64,000 nt of DNA from Terrabacter sp. Root181 (GTDB taxonomy: Bacteria > Actinomycetota > Actinomycetes > Actinomycetales > Dermatophilaceae), in NCBI RefSeq assembly GCF_001428505.1, contig NZ_LMHU01000011.1:128822-192821 (forward strand), written 5' to 3'. A model generated the notes under the pieces. That model searched no databases and was not told where the DNA came from. It saw only the letters and a list, made by a program, of their open reading frames with translations. The stretch's first letter is position 1, and the number at the start of each line of letters is the position of its first letter. Below are positions 8,346-16,620 of the stretch, piece after piece. The position numbers and the translations under genes were made by a program.

Positions 8346-9533
8346 ATGCTCCTGAGGCGTGTCATCCGCTGGATGGTGATCGTCGTCATCGCCGTGCACG
8401 GGCTGCTCCACCTGCTGGGGGCGGTCAAAGGTTTCGGATGGGCGGACGTGCCCGCGCTGACCGCGGACATCGGGCCCTGGGCGGCCCTCGCGTGGCTCAC
8501 GGTTGCGCTGCTCGTGCTCGCGGTGGCAGTCCGCCTCGCTCGGGGCACCTGCCCGTGGTGGCCCCCGCTCCTCGCCGCGATCCTGTCTCAGGCGCTCATC
8601 GTCTCGGCCTGGCAGGACGCTGCGGCCGGCACCGCCGTCAACGTCCTCCTGCTCGCGGTCGCCGTTCATGCATGGGCGCGCACCGGGCGGCGCAGCCTCC
8701 GTGCCGACTATGCCCGTCACGTGGAGGCGGCACTCTCGCCAGCCCGCGCCCAGCAGGTCGTCACCGAGGGCGACCTCGCGGATCTCCCCGGGCCGGTGGC
8801 CCGATACCTCCGTCGCTCCGGAGTCGTCGGCCATCCCGCTGTCGTCGGCTTCCGCGCCTCCATCCGCGGCCGGATCCGGGGCGGCCCGGGCAAGCCGTGG
8901 ATGCCGTTCGCCGGTGAGCAGGTCAACGTCTACGGCACCGATCCCTGCCGCCTGTTCTTCATGGACGCGACGATGATGGGCCTGCCCGTCGACGTCCTGC
9001 ACGTCTTCGACCGTGGAACAGCCACGATGCGCGTGCGTCTCGCGTCCGTTGCGCCGATCGTCAAAGGTGCCGGACCCGAGATGGACCGCGCCGAGACGGT
9101 CACCGTCCTCAACGACCTCTGCCTGCTCGTGCCGGCGGCTCTCGTCGGTGCCCCGATCAGCTGGGAGTCGCGCAGCGACGAGGTGGCGACGGCGTCCTTC
9201 ACCCTGGGACAGCAGACCGTCGCGGCGGACCTCGGCTTCGCCGAGGACGGCCGGCTCGTCGACTTCGTCTCCGACGACCGCCTGCGGTCCTCCCCGGACG
9301 GCCGGACCTTCACGCAGCAACGCTGGTCGACCCCCGTACGCTCCGAGCGGGAGTGGGACGGCAGGCGCGTATGCGGTGTGGGCGAGGCGCGCTGGCACGC
9401 GCCCGACCCCGAGGGCACCTTCACGTACCTCGAGTTCGTCGTCGACGAGTGGTCGCCCATCGAGGGTGTGGCGTGGGCGTCGGCGGTCGCTTCGCCTTCG
9501 ACGCGCGGGCTGGGGTCGTCCGCTCTAGGTTGA
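8346..9533 (+). CDS. DUF6544 family membrane protein
   Basis: A 395-residue protein with an N-terminal block of three or four membrane helices (VIRWMVIVVIAVHGLLHLLG, then two more to about residue 100) and a C-terminal soluble domain of the DUF6544 type, seen in LPGPVARYLRRSGVVG and GRIRGGPGKPWMPFAGEQVNVYG. The C-terminal part ends in WSPIEGVAWASAVASPSTRGLG. The function is unknown. The frame is open from 8259, but the ATG at 8346 follows a strong GGAGGAGGTG site and puts the first helix near the N-terminus. It is separated from lysC by about 145 bases that contain only a weak inverted repeat (GGTCAC/GTGACC). Confidence 0.75.
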   Translation: MLLRRVIRWMVIVVIAVHGLLHLLGAVKGFGWADVPALTADIGPWAALAWLTVALLVLAVAVRLARGTCPWWPPLLAAILSQALIVSAWQDAAAGTAVNVLLLAVAVHAWARTGRRSLRADYARHVEAALSPARAQQVVTEGDLADLPGPVARYLRRSGVVGHPAVVGFRASIRGRIRGGPGKPWMPFAGEQVNVYGTDPCRLFFMDATMMGLPVDVLHVFDRGTATMRVRLASVAPIVKGAGPEMDRAETVTVLNDLCLLVPAALVGAPISWESRSDEVATASFTLGQQTVAADLGFAEDGRLVDFVSDDRLRSSPDGRTFTQQRWSTPVRSEREWDGRRVCGVGEARWHAPDPEGTFTYLEFVVDEWSPIEGVAWASAVASPSTRGLGSSALG

Positions 9534-9540
9534 GGAGGCA

Positions 9541-10078
9541 TGAAGACACCCACCCGCACGGTCCTCGTGGCTGCCACGGCCGTGGCCCTGGCACGTGCCT
9601 GTCGGCGGGGGTCGGCGGCCGCACCTACCTCGTGAGCGGCGGCGTCGACCCGGCCCGTGTCTTCAGCTCGACCGACCACGGGCGCACGTGGACCGTCGCC
9701 GACAGCCCGGTCGCGGGTGGTGGGTCGGCCGGCATCTTCTCGGTGAGCTTCCGGGACGCCCGGCGCGGCGTCGTCGTCGGCGGCGACTTCGCGGCACCGA
9801 CCGGCGCGGTCGACAACGCGGCGTGGACGGCCGACGGCGGGCGCACCTGGACGACGTCGACGAGCAACCCGTCCGGCTACCGGTCCGGCTCGGCGTGGGT
9901 CCCGCGCACGGCCCGCACGGTGCTGGCGGTGGGTCCGTCGGGCTCCGACGTCTCGACCGACGGCGGCCGCACGTGGTCGACGTTCGACACCGGCAGCTTC
10001 GACTCGGTCGAGTGCACGCACGACGGCGCCTGCTGGGCGTCCGGCGATCAGGGACGCGTCGCGGTCCTCACCCGCTGA
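9541..10078 (+). pseudogene. remnant of a secreted BNR/Ycf48-like beta-propeller protein
   Basis: An ATG at 9541 opens an export-signal-like segment (MKTPTRTVLVAATAVALA) that then goes out of frame and stops after 31 residues. The frame two bases over carries the C-terminal half of a sialidase-type propeller with three Asp-box blades: STDHGRTWTVADSP, TADGGRTWTTSTSN and STDGGRTWSTFDTGS, ending GACWASGDQGRVAVL. Intact actinobacterial relatives are about 350-400 residues, starting with a signal peptide and holding further blades before a GTCL segment; here the signal peptide is joined near 9590 almost directly to that GTCL. This indicates one internal deletion of about 500 bases that also broke the frame. 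It may also be read as a short gene ending at 10078, but nothing supports a start in that frame. Confidence 0.75.
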
Positions 10079-10080
10079 CC

Positions 10081-10104
10081 GACCTGCCGACCGACCGGCG
10101 GGTC
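10081..10104. terminator. bidirectional terminator-like hairpin
   Basis: Nine-base arms GACCTGCCG and CGGCGGGTC with one G-T pair and a 6-base loop, placed between the propeller remnant and the convergent FAD oxidoreductase gene; it overlaps the stop of the latter. Confidence 0.45.
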
Positions 10105-11434
10105 AGGCGGGGACGGCGGCGGCCACGACGTCGGCGAGCGCGTCGCGGGTCGGTCCGGGGTCGGGTTGCGGGCGCCAGCCCGTGCGGTAGACGGCCCGGG
10201 CCCGGTCCTCGACGGCGCCGAGCGACGACGGGAGCGCCTGCATCGAGAGGTAGGGCCCGACGGCCGCACCGATCGACGGGTCCTGCGCCGCGGCCATCAT
10301 GATGACGTCGGACGGCAGCCGGGCCGACAGGTCGATGTCGTCGCCGGCCCAGCGTCGCGCGAGCGCGTGGTCCATCGTGATGTGGTCCTCGACCCACGGG
10401 CGCATGCCGGCCTCGTCCCACGTGTCGAGCTCCCCTCCGATGGCCTCGACGTCGCTGCCGTGCACGTCAACGAGGCGCAGCAGCTCGCTGACCTGCGTCA
10501 GCGACGTGGTGAGGCCACGGCCGAAGTTCGGTGTCGTCGTGCACACCGAGTCGCCGACGAAGACGAGGCCGGGCAGGGCCAGCGCCCCTGACGGCCCGCG
10601 CTGCCCGCGGTAGACGTTGAGCAGCGGACCACCCGGCAGCACGTCGGTGACGGCTGCCGAGACGTCGGGGTCGGTCCAGGCCCGCAGGCCGGGGATGGCG
10701 GCGGCCGCAGCCTCGAAGGCCCGGGTGTGGCGCAGGGCTACGAGCTCACGGTCGCCGGTCGACCGGATGATGAGTGCGGAGAAGATGCCCCTCTCGTGGA
10801 GGAAGACGATGACGAGGTAGCCGACGTAGTTGCCTTGCCAGGCAATGGCATTCGTCATCGGTGGTGTGTCGACGCCGGGCCGCAGGCGGTAGACGCGGTC
10901 GACGTAGGCGATGCCGCACTCGCCACCGATCCCCGGGGCGCGCAGGTGCCGGTTGACCCGTCCGGAACGGCCGGAGGCGTCGATGACGAGGTCGGCCTCG
11001 AGGTCCGAGCCGTCGACGCGTACGCCCTGGGCACGGCCGGCCCTCGTCGTGACCCCGTCGACGTGCCCGAGGCGCACCTCGAGGCCAGGCTGCTCCAGTG
11101 CCGCGGCGCGGACGGCCCGCTCGAAGGTCTCCCGGCGCGAGCGGACGCCGCCCGGCACCGTGCGGCCGTCGCCGAGCGGCATCTCAACCGGTTCGGCGCC
11201 CTGGGCCATCCAGGCGTCCCACGCCGCGGGGGCCTCCGCGCGGAGCACCGCCCCGACCTGTGGCCGGAAGGCGTGCGCGTGGTGGAACTGCATGACCCCG
11301 CGCCGGGCCCAGGGGCTGCCGTCGTCCGGCGGGCCGGGGTCCCGGTCGACCGCGACGACCGCGTGGCCACGGCGCGCGAGACCCATCCCCGTGACGAGGC
11401 CCGTGGGGCCACCGCCGATGACCGCGACTCTCAC
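10103..11434 (-). CDS. FAD-dependent oxidoreductase (halogenase/geranylgeranyl reductase-like)
   Basis: A 443-residue flavoprotein monooxygenase/reductase. The N-terminus is a dinucleotide-binding fold (VAVIGGGPTGLVTGMGLARRGHAVVAVDRD, residues 3-32, GxGxxG with an acidic end). An ASGRSGRVNRHL segment and the FAD-binding GDSVCTTTPNFGRGLTTSL near residue 330 follow the PHBH/halogenase pattern. It lacks the tryptophan halogenase WxWxIP signature, so halogenation is not indicated. The substrate is unknown. The frame is open to 11653; the GTG at 11434 follows GGAAGGGG and gives the standard N-terminus. Confidence 0.8.
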   Translation of the reverse strand: MRVAVIGGGPTGLVTGMGLARRGHAVVAVDRDPGPPDDGSPWARRGVMQFHHAHAFRPQVGAVLRAEAPAAWDAWMAQGAEPVEMPLGDGRTVPGGVRSRRETFERAVRAAALEQPGLEVRLGHVDGVTTRAGRAQGVRVDGSDLEADLVIDASGRSGRVNRHLRAPGIGGECGIAYVDRVYRLRPGVDTPPMTNAIAWQGNYVGYLVIVFLHERGIFSALIIRSTGDRELVALRHTRAFEAAAAAIPGLRAWTDPDVSAAVTDVLPGGPLLNVYRGQRGPSGALALPGLVFVGDSVCTTTPNFGRGLTTSLTQVSELLRLVDVHGSDVEAIGGELDTWDEAGMRPWVEDHITMDHALARRWAGDDIDLSARLPSDVIMMAAAQDPSIGAAVGPYLSMQALPSSLGAVEDRARAVYRTGWRPQPDPGPTRDALADVVAAAVPA

Positions 11435-11601
11435 GACCACCACCCCTTCCGCCCTCTCCACAGTGGGAGCGGGGTGAGCCGACGTCAAGCGGTTTGACGT
11501 CGCCGGGCGGCTCCCGCGACGGTCTGCGGCATATGTCCACGGCGGCCTCCTCCGGGGCGGAGGAAGGGGAGACAGTCGGTTCCTTCCGGAGGAGCATGGG
11601 T

Positions 11602-11646
11602 ATGGGCCAGACACAACACGACCACCTACTCGGGGCGGATAGGTAA
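11602..11646 (+). CDS. putative leader peptide coupled to downstream small gene
   Basis: A 14-codon frame (MGQTQHDHLLGADR) starts at an ATG 7 bases after GGAGGAG (11588-11594), the best Shine-Dalgarno site in this stretch. Its TAA overlaps the ATG of the next small gene as TAATG, a classic coupling arrangement. An upstream hairpin with arms TCCTCCG/CGGAGGA (11548-11564) could pair with SD-like sequence. It may be a real leader peptide or chance; no homolog is recognised. Confidence 0.35.
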   Translation: MGQTQHDHLLGADR

Positions 11647-11867
11647 TGAGCAACGTGACCCCTCACGAATCACACCTGCAGAGCGACGGGTCGGTCTTCC
11701 CGCCCGTCACGCCCGATCCTCCTCTGCCGCCCGGTCAGGCGGAGATCAAGGTGCCCGACATGGTCCCGGTCGCCTCTCCGGACGGTCCCGACACCGAGGT
11801 GTCGACGCGCGAGACCACCGACGCGACGTCAGAGGTCGCGGGCGTCCGGCCCGATCCCGCTGACTGA
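11646..11867 (+). CDS. hypothetical acidic proline-rich protein
   Basis: 73 residues, rich in Pro, Asp, Glu, Thr and Ser, with no hydrophobic segment and probably disordered. No family is recognised. Its own Shine-Dalgarno is poor, but its ATG overlaps the stop of the short upstream frame, so it may be translated by coupling. Codon usage has high GC at third positions, as in neighbouring genes. It stands between the divergent FAD oxidoreductase and topoisomerase genes. It could still be a chance frame. Confidence 0.5.
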   Translation: MSNVTPHESHLQSDGSVFPPVTPDPPLPPGQAEIKVPDMVPVASPDGPDTEVSTRETTDATSEVAGVRPDPAD

Positions 11868-11930
11868 GCCACCCTCGGCTCACCGCATCGCGTTGCGGCG
11901 CGGTGCGGTTGGCCCGCGACCCGGTGCGGG

Positions 11931-11936
11931 TATCTC
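11931..11936 (+). promoter_or_regulatory. -10 element of a leaderless promoter
   Basis: TATCTC lies 6 bases before the GTG of the topoisomerase IB gene; no Shine-Dalgarno site is present. Confidence 0.4.
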
Positions 11937-11942
11937 CTCGGT

Positions 11943-12977
11943 GTGAGACTTCGCCAGAGCACGATCGACAAGCCCGGGATCCGTCGCGTGCGACGTGGCA
12001 AGGGCTTCAGCTACGTCGATGCCGACGGGAAGGCCGTCGACGCCGAGACCCGCGAGCGGGTCACCGCGCTCGTCATCCCGCCGGCCTGGCAGGACGTCTG
12101 GATCAGCCCGCACCCCAACGGCCACATCCAGGCCGTCGGCACCGACGACGCGGGCCGGCGCCAGTATCTCTACCACGAGGCCTGGCACGAGGCTCGTGGC
12201 CGCGAGAAGCACGACCGCGTGCTCGTGCTCGCTCGCAAGCTCCCCGCGTCGCGCAAGCAGATCGCGGCCGACCTGCGCACCAACGGCCTGACGAAGAAGC
12301 GCGTCACGGCCGCCGGCCTGCGGATGCTCGACGCCGGGCTCTTCCGCAGTGGCGGTGAGGAGTACGAGGCCGAGCACGGCTCTCACGGTGTCGCGACGCT
12401 GCTGCGCTCGCACGTCACCGTCAGTGGCGAGGACGTCACCTTCGAGTTCCCGGCGAAGTCGGGGGTGACCCGCGAGGCCGTCATGACCGACCAGCTGTTG
12501 GCGCGGGTCGTGCTGTCCCTCAAGCGAAGTGGCTATCCCGGGGAGCGGCTGCTCGCCTACCGCGACACGGATGGCTGGCACGAGCTGCGCTCGAGCGACC
12601 TCAACGTCGCCTTCAAGGAGCTCGTCGGCGAGGAGTACACCGTCAAGGACCTCCGCACGTGGGCGGCCACCGTGACGGCGGCCGTCGCACTCGCCCGGAC
12701 CGGACCGGTCGACTCCGAGCGCGAGCTCAAGCGCGCCGAGAAGGACGCGATGAAGGTCGTCTCCGAGCACCTCGGCAACACGCCCGCCGTCGCCCGCGGC
12801 TCGTACGTCGACCCGCGAGTCCTCGACGAGTACGCCGTCGGTCGCACCATCGCGCGCAGCCTCTCGCGCCTGACCAAGGCCGACCGCACCCGTCTCGAGC
12901 TCGGCGAGCTCGTGCGGGTCCGTGACCGTGACGCGCTGGAGCGAGCCGTGATGCGGCTCGTCAAGGGTGCCGCCTGA
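11943..12977 (+). CDS. DNA topoisomerase IB
   Basis: A poxvirus-like bacterial type IB topoisomerase of 344 residues, which nicks one DNA strand through a 3'-phosphotyrosine and relaxes both positive and negative supercoils. The N-terminal DNA-clamp region carries LVIPPAWQDVWISPHPNGHIQAVG-type sequence (about 44-67) and YLYHEAWHEAR. The catalytic domain shows the active-site region KDLRTWAATV and the nucleophile Tyr288 in GNTPAVARGSYVDPRVL. Length and motifs are complete. Such enzymes are patchily present in actinobacteria. It begins at a leaderless GTG and ends before a strong hairpin. Confidence 0.93.
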   Translation: MRLRQSTIDKPGIRRVRRGKGFSYVDADGKAVDAETRERVTALVIPPAWQDVWISPHPNGHIQAVGTDDAGRRQYLYHEAWHEARGREKHDRVLVLARKLPASRKQIAADLRTNGLTKKRVTAAGLRMLDAGLFRSGGEEYEAEHGSHGVATLLRSHVTVSGEDVTFEFPAKSGVTREAVMTDQLLARVVLSLKRSGYPGERLLAYRDTDGWHELRSSDLNVAFKELVGEEYTVKDLRTWAATVTAAVALARTGPVDSERELKRAEKDAMKVVSEHLGNTPAVARGSYVDPRVLDEYAVGRTIARSLSRLTKADRTRLELGELVRVRDRDALERAVMRLVKGAA

Positions 12978-12997
12978 GGGTTGACTCAGACGCAGGT

Positions 12998-13040
12998 ATG
13001 CCGTTGGGTTCCTCTCGCGCAGAAGGGAACCCAACGGCAT
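12998..13040. terminator. bidirectional terminator hairpin
   Basis: A perfect 15-base stem, ATGCCGTTGGGTTCC (12998-13012) and its inverse (13026-13040), with a 13-base loop, between the convergent topoisomerase and stress-protein genes. The left arm begins inside a GTATGCCGT motif. Confidence 0.85.
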
Positions 13041-13059
13041 TCGTGCAGTCTTCAGGCGG

Positions 13060-13548
13060 TCAGAGGTCGACGACGTCGTTGTCGCCCTCGAGGCGCTCGC
13101 CGGTGACCTTCGCCTTGACGAAGTTCGCGATCTGCGTGACCTTGGCCCCGGGGGAGTCCCAGTACTCCGCCGAGTCGGCGCTCACCTTGATGATGATGTT
13201 GTTCGGGTTCTCCGGGCCGCCCTCGAGCCAGGCACCGGTGAAGGTGTCCCACAGCTCGGCCAGCTTGGCGTTGTCGTCGACGATGGTCGCCGTCCCGGAC
13301 AACGACACCCATGAGCTCTTCGAGCTGTAGGCGACGTTGACCCGGGCGGGCGACTGGGTCGCGATGTCGCGGGCCTTGTGGCTGTCGCGCTCGGCGACGA
13401 AGAGCACGTCACCGTCGAACTCGACCTCCTGCGTCGCCATCGGGTGGCTCACGAGCACCCCGTTCGAGTCCGCGTGCGTCAGCATCGCGATCCGGATGTC
13501 CTTGATCAGGTCGGCGACCTTCGTGGTGCCGTCGTCGTGCTCGCTCAT
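13060..13548 (-). CDS. pyridoxamine 5'-phosphate oxidase-fold general stress protein
   Basis: A 162-residue split-barrel flavin-binding protein of the Pfam PNPOx_3/general stress protein 26 type. Recognisable parts are IAMLTHADSNGVLVSHPM near residues 18-35, VLFVAERDSHKARDIATQSPARVNVAYSS, and the C-terminal AEYWDSPGAKVTQIANFVKAKVTG. Such proteins bind FMN or F420 and are often induced by stress; catalysis is not known. The ATG at 13548 has a GAGGAGAACTCC site. A far longer open frame continues upstream on this strand to 16422 but is a shadow of other genes. Confidence 0.9.
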   Translation of the reverse strand: MSEHDDGTTKVADLIKDIRIAMLTHADSNGVLVSHPMATQEVEFDGDVLFVAERDSHKARDIATQSPARVNVAYSSKSSWVSLSGTATIVDDNAKLAELWDTFTGAWLEGGPENPNNIIIKVSADSAEYWDSPGAKVTQIANFVKAKVTGERLEGDNDVVDL

Positions 13549-13662
13549 GGAGTTCTCCTCGTCGTCGGGGGTCGTGTCGCTGTCTCCCGCGACGTACCCG
13601 CTGCCCCGTGGAGTCGGTCGCCGCTGTCGAGGGTTACGACGAGGCGGCGACGGCCGGGACGT

Positions 13663-13709
13663 CCCACCGCGCGGGATCATCCCGCCGCGCGGGATCACCC
13701 CGCCGCGGC
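13663..13709. repeat. 18-bp tandem repeat, about 2.6 copies
   Basis: Units CCCaCCGCGCGGGATCAt, CCCgCCGCGCGGGATCAc and a partial CCCGCCGCGGC follow each other in the leader of the stress-protein gene, about 115 bases before its start. Each unit has an internal CCGCGCGG palindrome, so the region could fold or bind a dimeric protein. Confidence 0.8.
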
Positions 13710-13772
13710 TAGGTTGCTCACTTGCGTGGGACCGAGCGCTCGCTCGAGTGGGGTCGGCTGACGAGGAGCGGC

Positions 13773-15242
13773 TCAGGCGGTGGACCGCTCGGCCTCGGTG
13801 ACGTCGGCATCGTCGGCCGCGGCCGGGCCACCGTGGGCGACGTCCTCGGCCCGCGTGTGCGGCATGAGCAGCCCGGCCGCGATGGTGGCGACGGCGGCGA
13901 CGAGAACGGCGAGGAAGACGGCCGTCGAGCCGGCCTGCACGGCCTCGCTCGACGCGGCGCCGCCCTCGGCCGCGATGACGGCGTTGGCGATGGCGCCGAA
14001 GATCGCGACGCCGACGGCGCTGCCGACCGAGCGCATGAACATGTTGGTGCCCGTCACGACGGCGCGTTCGTTCCACGGCACCGAGGCCTGTGCCGCGATG
14101 AGGGTCGGGGTGGCCACGAGCCCGAGTCCCAGGCCGACGACGAGGCACGATGCCGCCGTGGCCCAGACGTTCGGGGTGGACGACGTGAGCCACAGGGCCA
14201 GGGCCCCGAGGGTCGCGACGACGAGGCCGATGAGCGCGGTGGGGCGGAAGCCGATGCGCATGTAGAGCCGGCCCGACTGCGATGCCGAGATGGGCCAGCC
14301 GATGGTGAGGGCGGCGACGGCGAGGCCGGCCACGATGGGGGTGGCCCCCGTCGAGCGCTCGAGGAAGGTCGGCACGTAGGACGTGAGGCCGACGAGGACG
14401 GCACCGACCCCGATGCCGATGAGGCACGTCGCGACGATGAGGCGGCGGGTCAGCACCTCGAGCGGCAGCACCGGCTCCGGTGCGCGGTGCTCGATGAGCC
14501 CGAAGACGACGAGGAGCACGCCACCGACGACGAAGGAGCCGACGCTCTGCCACGAGCTCCACGCCCAGGCCTGTCCACCCTCGAGGACGGCGAGGATGAG
14601 CAGCGTCAGCGCGACGGTGAGGACGCCGGCACCGGCGTAGTCGATGCGGTGGCGGCGGCGCTCGACGGACTCGTCGTAGTGGCGCCACAGCATCCCCGCC
14701 GCCAGCAGGCAGAAGGGGATGTTGACGAAGAAGATCCAGCGCCACGAGGCGAACTGGGAGAAGACGCCACCGAGGGTCGGCCCGACGACCGACGAGACGG
14801 CCCAGACGCTCGCGATGTAGCCCTGGGTCTTGGCGCGCTCGGCCACGGTGTAGATGTCGGCGGCGATGGTCGTCGTCATGGGCAGGACCGCGCCCGCGCC
14901 GAGCCCCTGCAGCGCCCGCATGATGATGAGCGATCCCATGTCCCAAGCGAACCCGCACAGGATGCTGCCGACGAGGAACAGGCCGATGCCGAAGAGGATG
15001 ACGGGCTTGCGGCCCACCGTGTCGGCGACCTTCGCGTAGACCGGCACCGAGACCGCCTGCGCGAGAAGGTAGACGGAGAAGAGCCACGGGAACTGCGTCA
15101 GCCCGCCGAGGTCCTCGACGATCGAGGGAACCGCCGTGGCCAGGATGGTCGAGTCGAGCGCGATGAGCGACGTCGACAGCATGAGCGCGATGAGGATCGG
15201 CCCGCGTTCGGAGCGGAATCCCAGGGTGGACGAGGTCGACAC
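13773..15242 (-). CDS. MFS drug exporter, DHA2 (14-TM) family
   Basis: A 489-residue EmrB/QacA-type proton-coupled exporter. About 14 hydrophobic helices are visible. Signatures: ALDSTILATAVPSIVEDLGG in TM1 (motif D1, typical of DHA2), KVADTVGRKPVILFG in the first cytoplasmic loop, and the antiporter motif C VVGPTLGGVFSQFASWRWIFFVNIPF near residues 140-165. The drug or metabolite moved is unknown. The GTG start has an excellent AGGAGG 4 bases upstream. It is divergent from the GCS2-type ligase gene across a spacer holding paired GTATGCC motifs. No TetR regulator lies beside it. Confidence 0.9.
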   Translation of the reverse strand: MSTSSTLGFRSERGPILIALMLSTSLIALDSTILATAVPSIVEDLGGLTQFPWLFSVYLLAQAVSVPVYAKVADTVGRKPVILFGIGLFLVGSILCGFAWDMGSLIIMRALQGLGAGAVLPMTTTIAADIYTVAERAKTQGYIASVWAVSSVVGPTLGGVFSQFASWRWIFFVNIPFCLLAAGMLWRHYDESVERRRHRIDYAGAGVLTVALTLLILAVLEGGQAWAWSSWQSVGSFVVGGVLLVVFGLIEHRAPEPVLPLEVLTRRLIVATCLIGIGVGAVLVGLTSYVPTFLERSTGATPIVAGLAVAALTIGWPISASQSGRLYMRIGFRPTALIGLVVATLGALALWLTSSTPNVWATAASCLVVGLGLGLVATPTLIAAQASVPWNERAVVTGTNMFMRSVGSAVGVAIFGAIANAVIAAEGGAASSEAVQAGSTAVFLAVLVAAVATIAAGLLMPHTRAEDVAHGGPAAADDADVTEAERSTA

Positions 15243-15383
15243 GATCCTCCTGCTGGTGTTGGGGCAACAAAGAGGGACAACGCACGCGAGCGCGGTTCAT
15301 TCCCACCGTCCCGACATCCGGGCCCCTCGTCCCTCCCCGCAGGCGCCGACCGCAGGCCAGACTGGTCACGCGGAGCAACGGGC

Positions 15384-15456
15384 GTATGCCGTCCGGCGCG
15401 CCGGGCGCCACGGGGCGCCCAGGAGCGCCACCGGGCCACACGGCATACGTCCTCGG
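15384..15456. repeat. inverted pair of the GTATGCC motif in a divergent promoter region
   Basis: GTATGCC at 15384 faces GGCATAC at 15442, with GC-rich internal inverted repeats between. The right unit is in the same 18-bp block found at 6170-6187. It lies just before the ligase gene start. Confidence 0.6.
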
Positions 15457-15477
15457 TCGTGTTCCGGAAGGAGCGCC

Positions 15478-16599
15478 ATGGTGCGGACCCTCGGTGTCGA
15501 GGAGGAGATGCTGCTCGTCGACGTCCACGACGGCCGTCCGCGGTCGGTCCAGGGGCAGCTGCTCGTGCGCGCCGCACACCGTCAGCAGGAGGTCACGGGC
15601 GCCGGCGTGCACGGGGCCGTCGAGGGGGAGTTCCAGCAGCAGCAGATCGAGATGCACACCGCGCCGACCGCCGACCTCGCGACGCTGCGCACCGAGGTCA
15701 GGCACTGGCGCTCCGAGGCCGTCGTGGCCGCCCGTGGGACCGGGTCGAGCGTCGCCGCGCTCGCCACCTCGCCGCTGCCCGTGCACCCGGTCGCGGTGAA
15801 GTCGGAGCGATATGCCTGGCTGGAGGACCGCTACCAGCTCACCGCCCGCGAGCACCTGATCTGCGGCTGCCACGTCCACGTCTCCGTCGAGAGCGACGAG
15901 GAGGGCGTCGCCGTTCTCGACCGGATCCGCGTCTGGCTGCCGACCCTGCTCGCCCTCAGCGCCAACTCGCCCTTCTGGAACGGCGAGGACTCGGGCTACG
16001 CGAGCTACCGGAGCCAGGCGCTCGCGAGGTGGCCGTCGTGGGGGCCCACGGGTGTCTTCGGCTCGGCGGACGCGTACCACCGCCTCGTGCGCGACATGGT
16101 GCTGTCGTCGGTGATCCTCGACGAGGGGATGGTCTACTTCGTCGCCCGGCTCGCGGAGCACTACCCGACCGTCGAGGTCCGGGCCGCGGATGTGTGCTTC
16201 ACCGTCGAGGAGGCCGTCGTCGTGGCCGCCCTGTGCCGTGGGCTCGTCGAGACGGCCGCGCAGGAGTGGGCCTCGGGGACGAGGCCGCCCGACGTGCGGA
16301 CCCCGATGATCAGGCTCGCGACGTGGCAGGCCGGGCGTGACGGGCTCGACGGCCACCTGCTCGACTGGAGGACCGGTCTGCCCGCGCCGAGCTGGACGGT
16401 GCTCGACGCGCTCCTCGACCACGTGGGCCCGGCGCTGGAGGCAGCCGGCGACCTCGCGGCCGTGCAGGAGGGGCTCGCGCGGGTGCGCGCGGAGGGCAAC
16501 GGCGCCGCGCGGCAGCGCGCCATGCTCGCGCGCACCGGACAGCTCGTCGACGTCGTCGCCGAGTCGGTGCGCGCGACGGCCCTGAACGAGGAGGACTAG
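15478..16599 (+). CDS. carboxylate-amine ligase, glutamate-cysteine ligase type 2 (YbdK family)
   Basis: A GCS2-fold ATP-dependent ligase of 373 residues, which joins the gamma-carboxyl of glutamate to an amine such as cysteine. Typical features: TLGVEEEMLLVD at residues 4-15 (the acidic Mg-binding start), QQQIEMHTAPTADLATLR, the CGCHVHVSVES metal/ATP segment near 121-131, and LSANSPFWNGEDSGYASYRSQ near 159-179. The family includes YbdK and EgtA of ergothioneine synthesis; no egt genes are adjacent, so EgtA is not claimed. Actinobacteria that use mycothiol often carry several GCS2 genes of unknown substrate. The ATG follows GGAAGGA. Confidence 0.88.
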   Translation: MVRTLGVEEEMLLVDVHDGRPRSVQGQLLVRAAHRQQEVTGAGVHGAVEGEFQQQQIEMHTAPTADLATLRTEVRHWRSEAVVAARGTGSSVAALATSPLPVHPVAVKSERYAWLEDRYQLTAREHLICGCHVHVSVESDEEGVAVLDRIRVWLPTLLALSANSPFWNGEDSGYASYRSQALARWPSWGPTGVFGSADAYHRLVRDMVLSSVILDEGMVYFVARLAEHYPTVEVRAADVCFTVEEAVVVAALCRGLVETAAQEWASGTRPPDVRTPMIRLATWQAGRDGLDGHLLDWRTGLPAPSWTVLDALLDHVGPALEAAGDLAAVQEGLARVRAEGNGAARQRAMLARTGQLVDVVAESVRATALNEED

Positions 16600-16620
16600 C
16601 GCGAGCCCTGCCGCCCCGCG

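Noticed and set aside
10103..11434. FAD protein as a halogenase of a biosynthetic cluster
   Set aside because: No WxWxIP motif and no biosynthetic partners; neighbouring genes are unrelated.
13060..16422. A 1120-residue open frame on the minus strand covering the stress protein and beyond
   Set aside because: Only the last 162 residues look like protein; the rest is Arg/Pro/Gly-rich antisense of the exporter and ligase genes, a normal effect of very high GC.
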